Assembly (NCBI RefSeq): GCF_000025485.1
Contig: NC_013851.1
Coordinates: forward strand, 907,154 to 971,153
Source: Allochromatium vinosum DSM 180
GTDB lineage: Bacteria; Pseudomonadota; Gammaproteobacteria; Chromatiales; Chromatiaceae
Direction of reading: 5' to 3'
DNA length: 64,000 nt
The notes beneath the pieces are model-generated. The model ran no database searches, was not told the origin of the DNA, and saw nothing but the letters and a program-made list of their open reading frames with translations. The position numbers were made by a program, and so were the translations under genes. This document shows, in pieces, positions 9,661-19,236 of the stretch. The first letter of the stretch is position 1, and each line of letters begins with the position of its first letter.

Positions 9661-11271
9661 GTGTCCTGTCGCATCGAAATCCTGCAAATGAACCCCCTGG
9701 TCGGTGACGTGGCCGGCAATGCCGAGCGTCTGATCGCGGCGGCCCGGCGCGCGCACGCATCGGGCATCGATCTGCTGGTCTGCCCCGAACTGGCCCTGAC
9801 CGGCTATCCGCCCGAGGATCTGCTGCTGCGACCCGAGTTCATCGCACGGGTCGAGACGGCGCTGGAGCGCCTCCAGTCGGAGATCCGGGGAATCACCCTG
9901 GTGTTCGGCTATCCGCGCGCCTCGGTCGGCGGACTGTTCAACGTCGCCGGCGTGATCCGCGACGGCACCCTGATCGCCGAGTACGCCAAACAGCATCTGC
10001 CCAACTACAGCGTCTTCGACGAAAAGCGTTACTTCCAGCCCGGAACGGGCGCGACTGTGTTCGAGCAGTGCGGGCTGCGTTTCGGTCTGAGCGTCTGCGA
10101 GGATATCTGGTGGGAGGAACCGACCCGCGAGGCCGCCGAGGCCGGCGCTCAGGTGCTGCTCAATCTCAACGCCTCGCCCTTCCACGGCGGCAAGATCGCC
10201 GAGCGTGAGGCGCTGGTGGCGCGGCGCGCGCGCGCCCATGGCCTGACCATCCTCTATGCCAATCTGGTCGGCGGTCAGGATGAACTGGTGTTCGATGGAG
10301 CCTCCTTCGTCGTCGATCCCGATGGCCGGATCACGCACCGCGCGGGCCTGTTCACCGAAACGACGCTCGCCCTCAAGCTCGATGCCGATGGGGTTCCAGT
10401 CAGGGCGGGCACCGAACCACTCACAGACTGGCCCGGCGAGGAGGAAACGATCTACGAGGCTCTGGTGCTGGGCGTGCGCGACTATGTGCGCAAGAACGGT
10501 TTCGAGGGTGCGGTGCTGGGACTCTCCGGCGGGATCGACTCGGCCCTGACCCTGGCCATCGCCGTGGACGCACTCGGCGCCGATCGGGTCGAGGCCGTGC
10601 TCATGCCCTCACGTTACACGGCTGACATGAGCAACGAGGATGCGCTCGAACAGGCCCGACGGCTGGGTGTTTCGACCCGCGTCATCCCGATCGAGCCGGC
10701 CTTCCACGCCTTTCTCGACATGCTCGAACCCGTCTTCGCCGGTCAGCCGGTGGACGTCACCGAGGAGAACATCCAGGCGCGCTGTCGCGGCATCATCCTC
10801 ATGGCCATCAGCAACAAATCCGGGCGCATCCTGCTGACCACGGGCAACAAGAGCGAGATGGCCGTCGGCTATGCCACGCTCTATGGTGACATGGCCGGCG
10901 GTTTCGCGCCGATCAAGGACGTGCCCAAGATGCTGGTCTACCGGCTGGCGCGCTATCGCAACGGCCGCTCGCCCGTGATCCCGGAGCGGGTGATCGAGCG
11001 CGCACCCTCGGCCGAGCTGCGCCCCGATCAGACCGATCAGGACAGTCTGCCGCCCTATGATCTGCTCGATGCCATCCTCAAGCGCTATATCGAGGACGAC
11101 GAGAGTGTGGAGGACATCGTGGCTCAAGGCTATCCGGCCGATGTCGTCCGGCGCGTGGCGCGGCTGGTCGATCGCAACGAATACAAGCGCCGTCAGGCGC
11201 CGCCCGGCGTGCGCATCTCACGCCGGGCCTTCGGGCGTGACCGGCGCTATCCGATCACCAGCGGTTTTTAG
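9661..11271 (+). CDS. nadE: Glutamine-dependent NAD+ synthetase
   Basis: NadE catalyses the last step of NAD+ synthesis: ATP-dependent amidation of nicotinic acid adenine dinucleotide, with ammonia drawn from glutamine. The 536-residue protein has an N-terminal nitrilase-type glutaminase with the expected triad regions: Glu in CPELALTGYPPEDLL (about residue 43), Lys in YAKQHLPNYSVFDEKRYF (about 110) and Cys in SVCEDIWWEE (about 147). The C-terminal synthetase has the PP-loop SGGIDSA near residue 290. The start is GTG at 9661 with GGAG eight bases upstream; a TTG at 9625 is possible but less likely. glnB lies 103 bases downstream, which matches the NadE2 group known in proteobacteria to be linked with PII proteins. 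Confidence 0.95.
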   Translation: MSCRIEILQMNPLVGDVAGNAERLIAAARRAHASGIDLLVCPELALTGYPPEDLLLRPEFIARVETALERLQSEIRGITLVFGYPRASVGGLFNVAGVIRDGTLIAEYAKQHLPNYSVFDEKRYFQPGTGATVFEQCGLRFGLSVCEDIWWEEPTREAAEAGAQVLLNLNASPFHGGKIAEREALVARRARAHGLTILYANLVGGQDELVFDGASFVVDPDGRITHRAGLFTETTLALKLDADGVPVRAGTEPLTDWPGEEETIYEALVLGVRDYVRKNGFEGAVLGLSGGIDSALTLAIAVDALGADRVEAVLMPSRYTADMSNEDALEQARRLGVSTRVIPIEPAFHAFLDMLEPVFAGQPVDVTEENIQARCRGIILMAISNKSGRILLTTGNKSEMAVGYATLYGDMAGGFAPIKDVPKMLVYRLARYRNGRSPVIPERVIERAPSAELRPDQTDQDSLPPYDLLDAILKRYIEDDESVEDIVAQGYPADVVRRVARLVDRNEYKRRQAPPGVRISRRAFGRDRRYPITSGF

Positions 11272-11324
11272 GGGGCGGCGGCGTCGCATGTCCCCCGGCG
11301 CTGTTCATCCCTCCAAGGTCCACT

Positions 11325-11330
11325 TATACT
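11325..11330 (+). promoter_or_regulatory. Candidate -10 element of a glnB promoter
   Basis: TATACT lies 45 bases before the glnB ATG in the 103-base nadE-glnB gap, within the string ACTTATACTGATCC. No good -35 hexamer stands 17 bases upstream; the closest is TGTTCA. This is a visual match only, and glnB might also be transcribed from the nadE promoter. Confidence 0.3.
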
Positions 11331-11362
11331 GATCCGTGATTGATTCAGCGGATACGGCTTAA

Positions 11363-11713
<351 letters not shown>

Positions 11714-11716
11714 GCC

Positions 11717-12544
11717 TCAGTTCTCGTCGAGCTGGAGATAGTCCCAGAGCCGGCGCGCCAGATCCACCTTTTCGGGTCGGACCTCGTCGGCGATGAAGCG
11801 CCCTTCCTGGCGGTTGAGGTCGAGCACCCGCTTGGCGTCGGCCGCCAGATCGTCCTTGCCGAGTGCGCGATAGGCGTCGATCAGCACTTCGAGCGCATCG
11901 TCCACGGCGCTGGTGCGCTGATAGTGCTGGATGACGTGGTTGGCGCGATTGGCCGCGGCCAGATAGGCGCCGCGCTTCATGTAGTAGCGCGCGACATGGA
12001 CCTCGTTCATGGCCAGATTGCTGCGCAGATAGACCATGCGCTGGCGCGCGTCCTCGGCGTACTTGCTGTTCGGGAAGCGCTCGACCAGGATCGCGAAATC
12101 CTTGAAGGCGTCGAGCGCCGAGCCCGGATCGCGCTGCGAGGCGTCGGTCGGGATGAAGCGGTCGAGGAAGCCGATGCTGCGGTTGTAGTTGACGATGCCC
12201 TTCAGATAGTAGGCATAGTCGACATAGGGGTTCTGAGGATAGAGTTTGATGAAACGGTCGGCGGCGGCGAGCGCGTCCTCGGGTTCCTCGGCCCGATAAT
12301 GGGCGTAGGCGACATCCAGCTGCGCCTGCATGGCATAGCGCCCGAAGGGATAGCGAGCCTCGAGCTTCTGATAGAGTTCGATGGCGTGCTCGTAGGAACC
12401 GGCGTCGAGTTCGGTCGCGGCCTCGGAATAGAGCTTGGAGGCGCTCCAACCCTCGGTTTCATCGATCTCTTTGCCGAAGATCCCGCATCCGGTGAGCGTC
12501 ACGGCGAGCAGGAGCGCGGTCAATCGTGTTAACGTTCGTGACAT
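11717..12544 (-). CDS. bamD: Outer membrane assembly lipoprotein BamD
   Basis: BamD is an essential lipoprotein of the BAM complex that inserts beta-barrel proteins in the outer membrane. From the ATG at 12544 it has 275 residues: a lipoprotein signal peptide with lipobox LTGC near residue 22, then tetratricopeptide-like repeats (AATELDAGSYEHAIELYQKL, AEEPEDALAAADRFIKLYP and others). The segment PFGRYAMQAQLDVAYAHYR is typical of BamD. An open frame upstream to 12682 lacks a signal sequence and is rejected. It is divergent from rluD, as bamD/yfiO and rluD/sfhB are in many gammaproteobacteria. Confidence 0.95.
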   Translation of the reverse strand: MSRTLTRLTALLLAVTLTGCGIFGKEIDETEGWSASKLYSEAATELDAGSYEHAIELYQKLEARYPFGRYAMQAQLDVAYAHYRAEEPEDALAAADRFIKLYPQNPYVDYAYYLKGIVNYNRSIGFLDRFIPTDASQRDPGSALDAFKDFAILVERFPNSKYAEDARQRMVYLRSNLAMNEVHVARYYMKRGAYLAAANRANHVIQHYQRTSAVDDALEVLIDAYRALGKDDLAADAKRVLDLNRQEGRFIADEVRPEKVDLARRLWDYLQLDEN

Positions 12545-12656
12545 GTCGCATGAGTATCTGTTTCGAATCGCTCCCAGTATACCCGAAGCCCCGTCTTGGC
12601 GAAGGTCTGACCGTGCGTCTTCGATACGCGCACGGGCCTGTCTGGATGTCCGCTGA

Positions 12657-13637
12657 ATGAAGTCTCTGTCTACCGAAATCATCCGGCGCTCGCTCAGAGT
12701 CGAACCGGATCTCGCCGGTGGCCGGCTCGACCGCGTGCTGGCCCAGCTGCTGCCGGAGTTCTCGCGCGGGCGTCTTCAGCAATGGATCGAGGCCGGGCAG
12801 GTGCTGGTCGACGATCGGCCATGCCGCGTGCGCGACAAGGTCTGGGGCGGCGAGTCGATCCGCATCGAGGCCGAATTGGCCGTGGTCGACGAACACCGGC
12901 CGCAGGCAATTGCGCTGGATCTGGTCTACGAGGACGAGCACCTGCTGGTGATCGACAAGCCCGCCGGGCTGGTCGTGCATCCGGCCGCCGGTAATCCGGA
13001 CGGCACGCTCCTGAATGCGCTGCTGCACCATGCGCCCGAGCTGGCGACCCTGCCGCGTGCCGGGATCGTGCATCGGCTCGACAAGGACACCACGGGCCTG
13101 ATGGTGGTCGCGCGCACGCTCCAGGCGCACTGCGCGCTGGTCGAGCAGCTCCAGCGGCGGATCGTTCATCGCGAATATCGGGCGCTGGTGCTGGGCACGC
13201 TGGTCGCGGGCGGGCGGGTCGAGGCGCCCATCGGCCGTCATCCGACCCAGCGCGTCAAGATGGCCGTGGTCGGCAACGGGCGCGAGGCCATCACGCACTA
13301 TCGCGTGCTGGAATCCTATCCGGGGCATACGCTGCTGGCCGTCGAGCTGGAGACCGGACGCACCCATCAGATTCGCGTGCACATGACGCACATCCATCAT
13401 CCGCTGGTCGGCGACACGACCTATGGTGGTCGTCCACGGCCGCCGCGCGGCTGTCGTCCCGAGTTGGCTGCCGCGCTCCAGAGCTTTCCGCGTCAGGCGT
13501 TGCACGCCATCCGTCTGGGCCTCATCCATCCGGCAACCGGCGCCGAGATGCACTGGGAGGTGCCGATGGCATCCGATCTCGAGGCCCTGTTGGATCTGTT
13601 TCGCCGGGAGGTGGCCGATGGAGCTGATCGAGCCTGA
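12657..13637 (+). CDS. rluD: 23S rRNA pseudouridine synthase RluD
   Basis: RluD forms pseudouridines 1911, 1915 and 1917 in helix 69 of 23S rRNA. The 326-residue protein has an N-terminal S4 RNA-binding domain (about residues 18-80; AGGRLDRVLAQLLPEFSR) and a catalytic domain with HRLDKDTTG, where Asp near residue 141 is the catalytic residue. Other family blocks are KPAGLVVHPA and TGRTHQIRVHM. It overlaps pgeF by 20 bases and is divergent from bamD, the same neighbourhood as in E. coli (yfiO-rluD-yfiH). Confidence 0.95.
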   Translation: MKSLSTEIIRRSLRVEPDLAGGRLDRVLAQLLPEFSRGRLQQWIEAGQVLVDDRPCRVRDKVWGGESIRIEAELAVVDEHRPQAIALDLVYEDEHLLVIDKPAGLVVHPAAGNPDGTLLNALLHHAPELATLPRAGIVHRLDKDTTGLMVVARTLQAHCALVEQLQRRIVHREYRALVLGTLVAGGRVEAPIGRHPTQRVKMAVVGNGREAITHYRVLESYPGHTLLAVELETGRTHQIRVHMTHIHHPLVGDTTYGGRPRPPRGCRPELAAALQSFPRQALHAIRLGLIHPATGAEMHWEVPMASDLEALLDLFRREVADGADRA

Positions 13638-14382
13638 CTGGCCGGCACCCGCGTCCGTTCGCGCCTGTGCGACCACCCGTCTCGGCGGCGTCAGCCAGGG
13701 GCCGTTCGCCAGTCTCAACCTCGGCGACCACGTCGGCGACGACCCGGAGCATGTCGCCCGCAATCGCGAGATCCTGTGTTCGCATCTGGGGCTGCCCGCC
13801 GAACCGCTGTGGCTGCGACAGGTCCATGGTTGCGAAGTGGTGCGGGCCGAATGCCCGGCGGCGCCCATTCCTGAAGCCGATGCGGCGATCGCGACCACGC
13901 CCGGAGCCGTGTGTGCGGTCATGACGGCCGACTGTCTGCCGTTATTGCTCTGTGACGACCAGGGGACGCGCGTCTCGGCGGTCCATGCCGGCTGGCGCGG
14001 GCTGGCCGGCGGGGTGCTGGAGAGCGCGGTGGCGGCCATGGCGGTCGCGCCCGAACGGCTGCTGGTCTGGATGGGGCCGGCGATCGGACCCGATGCCTTC
14101 GAGGTCGGTTCCGAGGTGCGCGCGGCCTTCGTCGCCGAGCATCCCGAGACCGCCGCCGCCTTTCGCCCCAGCCCGAATACGGCTCAGGGCGAGCGCTGGC
14201 TGGCCGATCTCTTCGAACTCGCCCGGCTCCGACTCGCGCGACTCGGTGTCGAGCGGGTCTATGGGGGAGGGGACTGCACCCACTCCCAGCCGGGACGTTT
14301 CTTTTCCTACCGGCGCGACGGCACCACGGGCCGTCTGGCCAGCCTGATCTGGCTCGCGCCGAACGACAGCCATGGGAGCTGA
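13618..14382 (+). CDS. pgeF: Peptidoglycan editing factor PgeF (YfiH, laccase-domain)
   Basis: PgeF/YfiH is a metal-binding protein of the multicopper polyphenol oxidase-like domain family; in E. coli it removes wrongly incorporated L-Ser from the peptidoglycan precursor. From ATG 13618 the protein has 254 residues. The three ligand regions are present: RQVHG, TADCLPLLL and HAGWRG, giving the His-Cys-His site. The C-terminus has GGDCTHSQPGRFFSYRRDG, with the FFSYRRD typical of the family. The start lies 20 bases inside rluD, which suggests translational coupling; the longer frame upstream is a shadow of rluD. Confidence 0.93.
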   Translation: MELIEPDWPAPASVRACATTRLGGVSQGPFASLNLGDHVGDDPEHVARNREILCSHLGLPAEPLWLRQVHGCEVVRAECPAAPIPEADAAIATTPGAVCAVMTADCLPLLLCDDQGTRVSAVHAGWRGLAGGVLESAVAAMAVAPERLLVWMGPAIGPDAFEVGSEVRAAFVAEHPETAAAFRPSPNTAQGERWLADLFELARLRLARLGVERVYGGGDCTHSQPGRFFSYRRDGTTGRLASLIWLAPNDSHGS

Positions 14383-14387
14383 AGACC

Positions 14388-14921
14388 GTGACGGACACTC
14401 TGTCTGACTGGAACCTCTTGACCCTGGTCGGTGCCGACCGGCCGGGAATCGTCTCGCGCGTCACGCGCGTCCTGTATGAATGTGGCTGCAATCTGGGCGA
14501 AGCCTCGATGATCCGGCTCGGCGGCAACTTCACCATCATGCTGATGGTCAGCGACGCACGCCCGGAGACTGAGATCCTGGACGCTCTGGCGCCTGTGGCC
14601 GAAGAACTCGGTCTGCGTATCCATCTCGATCCGTTGAGCGGCGGGCTGCACCAGCACCTGATGCCCAACGTCCAGGTCCGGGTGACGGGCGCCGACCGCG
14701 CCGGGATCGTCGCCGATGTGACCGAGATCCTGGCCGAACAGGGCTTCAACATCCTGGAGCTGGAGTCGGACGTGGCCGGCGAGCGCGAGCGTCCGGTCTA
14801 CATCATGAACATCCAGGGCTACAGCGATCGCACCATCGAGGCGCTGGCTGACGCGCTGGTGCCGATGGCCGCGCGCGGCGTGTCGGTGGACGTCTCCCCG
14901 GTCGATGTGCTGATCGGTTGA
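14388..14921 (+). CDS. Double ACT-domain protein, GcvR-like
   Basis: The 177-residue protein consists of two ACT domains (about residues 8-80 and 95-165), each with the ADRPGIVSRVT / ADRAGIVADVT type of opening loop. This is the architecture of GcvR, the glycine-sensing partner of GcvA in E. coli, and of related regulators near bcp or def. The ligand cannot be proved from sequence. The start is GTG at 14388, five bases after pgeF; the stop at 14921 is followed three bases later by def, so it belongs to this + strand gene series. No gcv genes are in the window, so the name is only indicative. Confidence 0.82.
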   Translation: MTDTLSDWNLLTLVGADRPGIVSRVTRVLYECGCNLGEASMIRLGGNFTIMLMVSDARPETEILDALAPVAEELGLRIHLDPLSGGLHQHLMPNVQVRVTGADRAGIVADVTEILAEQGFNILELESDVAGERERPVYIMNIQGYSDRTIEALADALVPMAARGVSVDVSPVDVLIG

Positions 14922-14924
14922 GTC

Positions 14925-15425
14925 ATGGCGATCCTCGATATCCTCAAACTGCCCGATCAGCGTCTCAAGCAGGTCTCGGAACCCGTCGACTCCTTCGACC
15001 AGTCCCTGCGCGACTTCATCGCCGATCTGGAAGAGACCCGCCTGGCCGGCCCCGGTGCCGTCGGCATCGCCGCGCCCCAGGTCGCCCACTTTCGGCGCAT
15101 CGTCATCCTCGACCTCTCATCGCGGCCCAAGACGCCCAATCACGGCCATCTGGTCCTCATCAATCCAGAGATCACGCACTGGGAAGGCTTCGCCATGGGC
15201 CGCGAGGGCTGTCTCTCGGTCCCGGACTACACGGGCAACGTGATCCGCGCCACCCAGATCCGGCTCAAGGCCCAGGATGCCGACGGCGTCGAGCACCAGT
15301 ACGAGATGGAAGGATTCGAAGCGCGCGCGGTCCAACACGAACTCGATCATCTCGACGGCCTGCTGTTCGTCGACCGTGTGGTCAGCCGCCGAACCGATCT
15401 CTATCGGCGCAAGGTCTACAAATAG
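14925..15425 (+). CDS. def: Peptide deformylase
   Basis: Peptide deformylase removes the N-formyl group from nascent proteins. The 166-residue protein has the three metal-site motifs: GIAAPQV (motif I), EGCLSVPDY (motif II, Cys ligand) and QHELDHLDG (motif III, HExxH). It lies directly after the GcvR-like gene and is not adjacent to fmt as in E. coli; more than one deformylase in the genome is therefore possible. The C-terminal ending RRTDLYRRKVYK is basic, as in typical gammaproteobacterial Def proteins. Confidence 0.94.
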   Translation: MAILDILKLPDQRLKQVSEPVDSFDQSLRDFIADLEETRLAGPGAVGIAAPQVAHFRRIVILDLSSRPKTPNHGHLVLINPEITHWEGFAMGREGCLSVPDYTGNVIRATQIRLKAQDADGVEHQYEMEGFEARAVQHELDHLDGLLFVDRVVSRRTDLYRRKVYK

Positions 15426-15465
15426 CGTCCTCGAACCGGCGATTCCCCAACAGAGTACAACGCCA

Positions 15466-17571
15466 ATGAAACAGCGCCTCTTCCGGTTTCCACTCCTGCT
15501 CGTCGCCCTGCTGATCGTGGCGACGACGACCCTGGCGGCGCCGTCTTCGGTCCCGCTGTCGGACCTCTTCCCGACCCCGACCCAGACCAAGTCCGCCATC
15601 GTCATCAACAAGGTGCTGGAGCGTTATCACTACCGCAAGGTCGCGCTCGACCGCGACTTCGCCGCCTCGGTGCTGGAACGCTATCTCAAGGCGCTCGATC
15701 CGAATCGGACCTTTTTCCTGGCGCGCGACGTGGAGCGGTTCCGGAACGGAGCGCGCCAGCTCGACGAAAGCCTGCGCCGGGGTGAGTTGGATATCGCCTT
15801 CGACATCTTCCGCGTCTACCGGATGCGCGTCGATGAGCGCGTCGCCCATGCGCTCAAGCTGCTCGACGGTCGTTTCACGCTCGACACCGCCGAGACCTTC
15901 ACCTTCGAGTCCGATGAGACGCCCTGGGCGCGCGATGCCGCCGAACTCGACGAGCGCTGGCGCAAGCGCGTCAAGCACGATTACCTCTCGCTGCGTCTGG
16001 CCGACAAGTCAGACGCGGAAATCCGTGACCGGCTGCGCAAGCGCTACGAGGGGCTGGCACGGCGCATCCATCAGTTCAAGGGCGATGACGTCTTCCAGGC
16101 GTTCATGAACGCCTATACCGAGACCATCGAGCCGCATACCAGCTATATGTCGCCGAGCACCTCGGAGAATTTCGACATCAGCATGAAGCTGTCGCTGGAA
16201 GGCATCGGCGCGGTGCTGCGCTCGGACAACGAATACACGCTCGTGCAGAGCACGGTCCCCGGCGGTCCGGCGCGCGAGTCCGGTCAGGTTCATGCCGGCG
16301 ACCAGATCCTCGGTGTGGCCCAGGGACTCGACGGCCCGATGGAGGATGTCGTCGGCTGGCGCCTGGAGGACGTGGTCGACAAGATCCGTGGTCCCAAGGG
16401 GTCGGTGGTGCGCTTGCAGATTCAGCCCAAGGCCACGGGTTCGTCCAAGCCGGTGCGCGAGGTCGCTCTGGTGCGCAACGAGATCAAGCTCGAGGATCAG
16501 GCGGCCAAGAGCTATGTCGTCGATGATCTCGGCAACGCCCCTGGACTCAAGGTCGGCGTGATCGAGATTCCGGCCTTCTATCGCGACTTCGAGGCCGAGG
16601 GCAGCGGCACGGCCGATTTCCGCAGCACCACGCGCGACGTGCGCCGACTCATCAATGATCTGGTGATGCGCGGCATCGACGGGCTGCTGATCGACCTGCG
16701 TTCCAACGGCGGTGGTTCGCTCGCCGAGGCCACCTCGCTGACCGGGCTGTTCATCGATACCGGCCCCGTGGTCCAGGTCAAGGACGCCTTCGGCAAGGTC
16801 GAGGTCGAGGCCGACCGTGATCCGGGAGTCGCTTATAACGGTCCACTGGCGGTGCTGGTCGACCGCGAGAGCGCCTCGGCCTCCGAGATCTTCGCCGCCG
16901 CCATCCAGGACTACGGTCGCGGGCTGATCATCGGCGAGCCGACCTTCGGCAAGGGCACGGTGCAGACGCTCATCGATCTCAACCGCTATGTACCGGGCGA
17001 AAAGAGCGACCTGGGGCGCCTGCGTCTGACCATGGCCGAGTTCTTCCGCATCAGCGGCGGCAGCACCCAGTTGCGCGGCGTGGAGCCGGACATCCGCTTC
17101 CCGAGCGCCGACTACATCAGCGAACATGGCGAGCGTTCGCTCGACAACGCCCTGCCCTGGACCCAGATCGATCCGGCCGGCTTCAGGAAGGTCGGCGAGC
17201 TGCGTTTCGACGCGCTGGCGCGCCGCTCTGCCGAGCGCGTGGCCCGGGACGAGGGTTTCAGGATGCTCACCGAACGCAGTCGTCTGGTACGCGAGGTCGA
17301 GGAGCAGAAGCAGGTCTCGCTGCGTGAGTCCGAACGGCGCGCCGAGGACGAGCGGCGCAACCAGCGCTTCAAGGCCGATCAGGAGCGATTCCTGCGCGCG
17401 CGCGGCCTCACGCCGGTCGACGAGGAAGCCGATCAGGTCGACGAGGAAGCGCTGGAGAAGCAACGCGAGGTCATCGCGCGTATCGAGGCCGAGGAGGCCG
17501 CGCGCATCCTGGCCGACGGCATCCTGATGCAGCGGACCGACAACGGGCCGCGCGCGGTGATGAGGAATTGA
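15466..17571 (+). CDS. prc: Carboxy-terminal (tail-specific) protease Prc
   Basis: Prc is a periplasmic S41 protease that trims or degrades envelope proteins and peptidoglycan hydrolases. From ATG 15466 the protein has 701 residues, with a signal peptide cleaved near LAAPSS (about residue 25). The N-terminal helical region is followed by a PDZ domain (about 240-330) and the S41 catalytic core, with the Ser in DRESASASEIFAAA and the Lys in EPTFGKGTVQT. The C-terminus is a long charged coiled-coil-like region rich in Glu and Arg (about 575-680). The length is close to E. coli Prc. The stop overlaps the start region of gshA. Confidence 0.94.
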   Translation: MKQRLFRFPLLLVALLIVATTTLAAPSSVPLSDLFPTPTQTKSAIVINKVLERYHYRKVALDRDFAASVLERYLKALDPNRTFFLARDVERFRNGARQLDESLRRGELDIAFDIFRVYRMRVDERVAHALKLLDGRFTLDTAETFTFESDETPWARDAAELDERWRKRVKHDYLSLRLADKSDAEIRDRLRKRYEGLARRIHQFKGDDVFQAFMNAYTETIEPHTSYMSPSTSENFDISMKLSLEGIGAVLRSDNEYTLVQSTVPGGPARESGQVHAGDQILGVAQGLDGPMEDVVGWRLEDVVDKIRGPKGSVVRLQIQPKATGSSKPVREVALVRNEIKLEDQAAKSYVVDDLGNAPGLKVGVIEIPAFYRDFEAEGSGTADFRSTTRDVRRLINDLVMRGIDGLLIDLRSNGGGSLAEATSLTGLFIDTGPVVQVKDAFGKVEVEADRDPGVAYNGPLAVLVDRESASASEIFAAAIQDYGRGLIIGEPTFGKGTVQTLIDLNRYVPGEKSDLGRLRLTMAEFFRISGGSTQLRGVEPDIRFPSADYISEHGERSLDNALPWTQIDPAGFRKVGELRFDALARRSAERVARDEGFRMLTERSRLVREVEEQKQVSLRESERRAEDERRNQRFKADQERFLRARGLTPVDEEADQVDEEALEKQREVIARIEAEEAARILADGILMQRTDNGPRAVMRN

Positions 17572-17573
17572 GC

Positions 17574-19178
17574 TTGAGCGAGACTGCGATGGATCTGGAG
17601 CCGGTGCTCGACCGGCTCCATCGGGCCGGCGCGAGCGCGGCACTGCGCGACAACCGGATCGGCTTGGAAAAAGAGAGTCTGCGCGTCGCGCCGGACGGAT
17701 GCCTGGCACAAACACCGCATCCGCCGGCGCTCGGCTCGGCGCTCACTCACCCGCACATCACGACCGACTTCTCCGAGGCCCTGATCGAGCTGGTCACGCC
17801 GGCGCTGACCGACCCGCGCGCGGTGCTCGACTTTTTGAGCGACATCCATGTCGTCGTCAACCGCCATCTGGGCGACGAACGGCTCTGGGCGACCAGCATG
17901 CCCTGTGTCATCGAGGGCGGCTCCGCCATCCCGCTCGCCCGCTACGGCACCTCCAATGCCGCGACCATGAAGACGGTCTATCGGCGTGGACTCGGCAACC
18001 GCTATGGACGGGTGATGCAGGTCATCGCCGGGGTGCATTTCAACTTCTCCTTCGCTGACGCCTTCTGGACGCTGTATCAGGCCGAGCGCGACGACCGGGC
18101 CGAGCCGGGGTTCTTCCGCTCCGAGGCCCAGATGGGCATGATCCGCAACCTGCAACGGATCGGTTGGCTGGTTCCCTATCTGTTCGGCGCCTCGCCGGCG
18201 GTTTGCGGCAGCTTCGTTCAGGGACAGGAAACCGACCTGGAGCGTTTCGACCCGCACACGCTCTACTATCCCTATGCCACGTCCCTGCGCATGGGCGACA
18301 TCGGCTATCAGAACAAGCAGGAAGAGGGGACGGGCATGAAGGCCTGCTATGACAGCCTCGATGCCTATGTGCGCAGTCTGACCTGGGCCATCGAGACGCC
18401 CTGTCCGCAGTACGAGACCATCGGGGTCAAGGTCGGCGATCGCTACGAGCAGCTCAACGCCAATGTGCTCCAGATCGAGAACGAGTACTACAGCACGGTG
18501 CGGCCCAAACAGATCACCGAGTGGCTGGAGAAACCGACCCACGCCCTGCGCCGGCGCGGCGTCCGCTATATCGAGCTGCGCTCACTCGACGTCAATCTGT
18601 TCGAACCGCTCGGCGTCGGTCTGGAGCAGTTGGAGTTTCTGGAGACCCTGATGCTCTATTGCCTGCTCCAGGACAGTCCCCGGATCGCGACACGTGAGCG
18701 GCGTAACATCGACGAAAATCAGGTACTGGTCGCCCATCGCGGGCGCGAACCTGGGTTGCGTTTGGCGCGCGATCGCGAGGCCGTCGAGTTGCGCGTCTGG
18801 GCGCACGAGATCCTCGACGGCATGATCGGGATCGCCGAATTGCTCGATGGCGGTTCGGATGGGCCGCATGTGGCGAGCCTGAGACGCCAGCGCGAGAAGA
18901 TCGATCATCCGGACCTGACCCCATCGGCGCGGATGCTCGCCGAAATGCGAGACCGGGGCGAGGGCTTCTTCGCCCTGGCCTGGCGCTGGTCGGAGACACA
19001 TCGGCAGGCATTCCAGGCGACCGAACTCGCCCCTGAACAGCTCGCACTCTTCGAGCGGCTGGCCGCCGAGTCGATCGCGCGTCAGCAGGCGATCGAGGCA
19101 GCGGACCAGGTGGATTTCGACACCTTCCTGAACGACTATTTCGCCGCTCGTGTTCCAGCTCAGCCGCCGATGCACTGA
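17574..19178 (+). CDS. gshA: Glutamate-cysteine ligase (proteobacterial type)
   Basis: GshA joins glutamate and cysteine in the first step of glutathione synthesis. The protein is about 534 residues and belongs to the gammaproteobacterial type: GLEKESLRVAPDGCLAQTPH, LGSALTHPHITTDFSEALIE, and the MPCVIEGGSAIPLARYGTSN region are all recognisable. No ATG stands at the exact start: TTG at 17574 has GAGGA seven bases upstream and is my choice; TTG 17568 and ATG 17589 are in the same frame. The gene touches the prc stop, so the two are probably in one transcript. Purple sulfur bacteria use glutathione-related thiols, so the gene fits the host. Confidence 0.92.
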   Translation: MSETAMDLEPVLDRLHRAGASAALRDNRIGLEKESLRVAPDGCLAQTPHPPALGSALTHPHITTDFSEALIELVTPALTDPRAVLDFLSDIHVVVNRHLGDERLWATSMPCVIEGGSAIPLARYGTSNAATMKTVYRRGLGNRYGRVMQVIAGVHFNFSFADAFWTLYQAERDDRAEPGFFRSEAQMGMIRNLQRIGWLVPYLFGASPAVCGSFVQGQETDLERFDPHTLYYPYATSLRMGDIGYQNKQEEGTGMKACYDSLDAYVRSLTWAIETPCPQYETIGVKVGDRYEQLNANVLQIENEYYSTVRPKQITEWLEKPTHALRRRGVRYIELRSLDVNLFEPLGVGLEQLEFLETLMLYCLLQDSPRIATRERRNIDENQVLVAHRGREPGLRLARDREAVELRVWAHEILDGMIGIAELLDGGSDGPHVASLRRQREKIDHPDLTPSARMLAEMRDRGEGFFALAWRWSETHRQAFQATELAPEQLALFERLAAESIARQQAIEAADQVDFDTFLNDYFAARVPAQPPMH

Positions 19179-19196
19179 ACGTCCGCTGACGCCCTT

Positions 19197-19205
19197 TGCT
19201 ATCAT
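19197..19205 (+). promoter_or_regulatory. Candidate extended -10 promoter of ppx
   Basis: TTTGCTATCATTCGCG contains a TGN-TATCAT extended -10 sequence, 31 bases before the ppx ATG. No clear -35 hexamer is visible, which is common in extended -10 promoters. It lies in the only non-coding gap between gshA and ppx. Confidence 0.4.
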
Positions 19206-19236
19206 TCGCGCCCTGTCCATCCGCCGGATTTAGCCC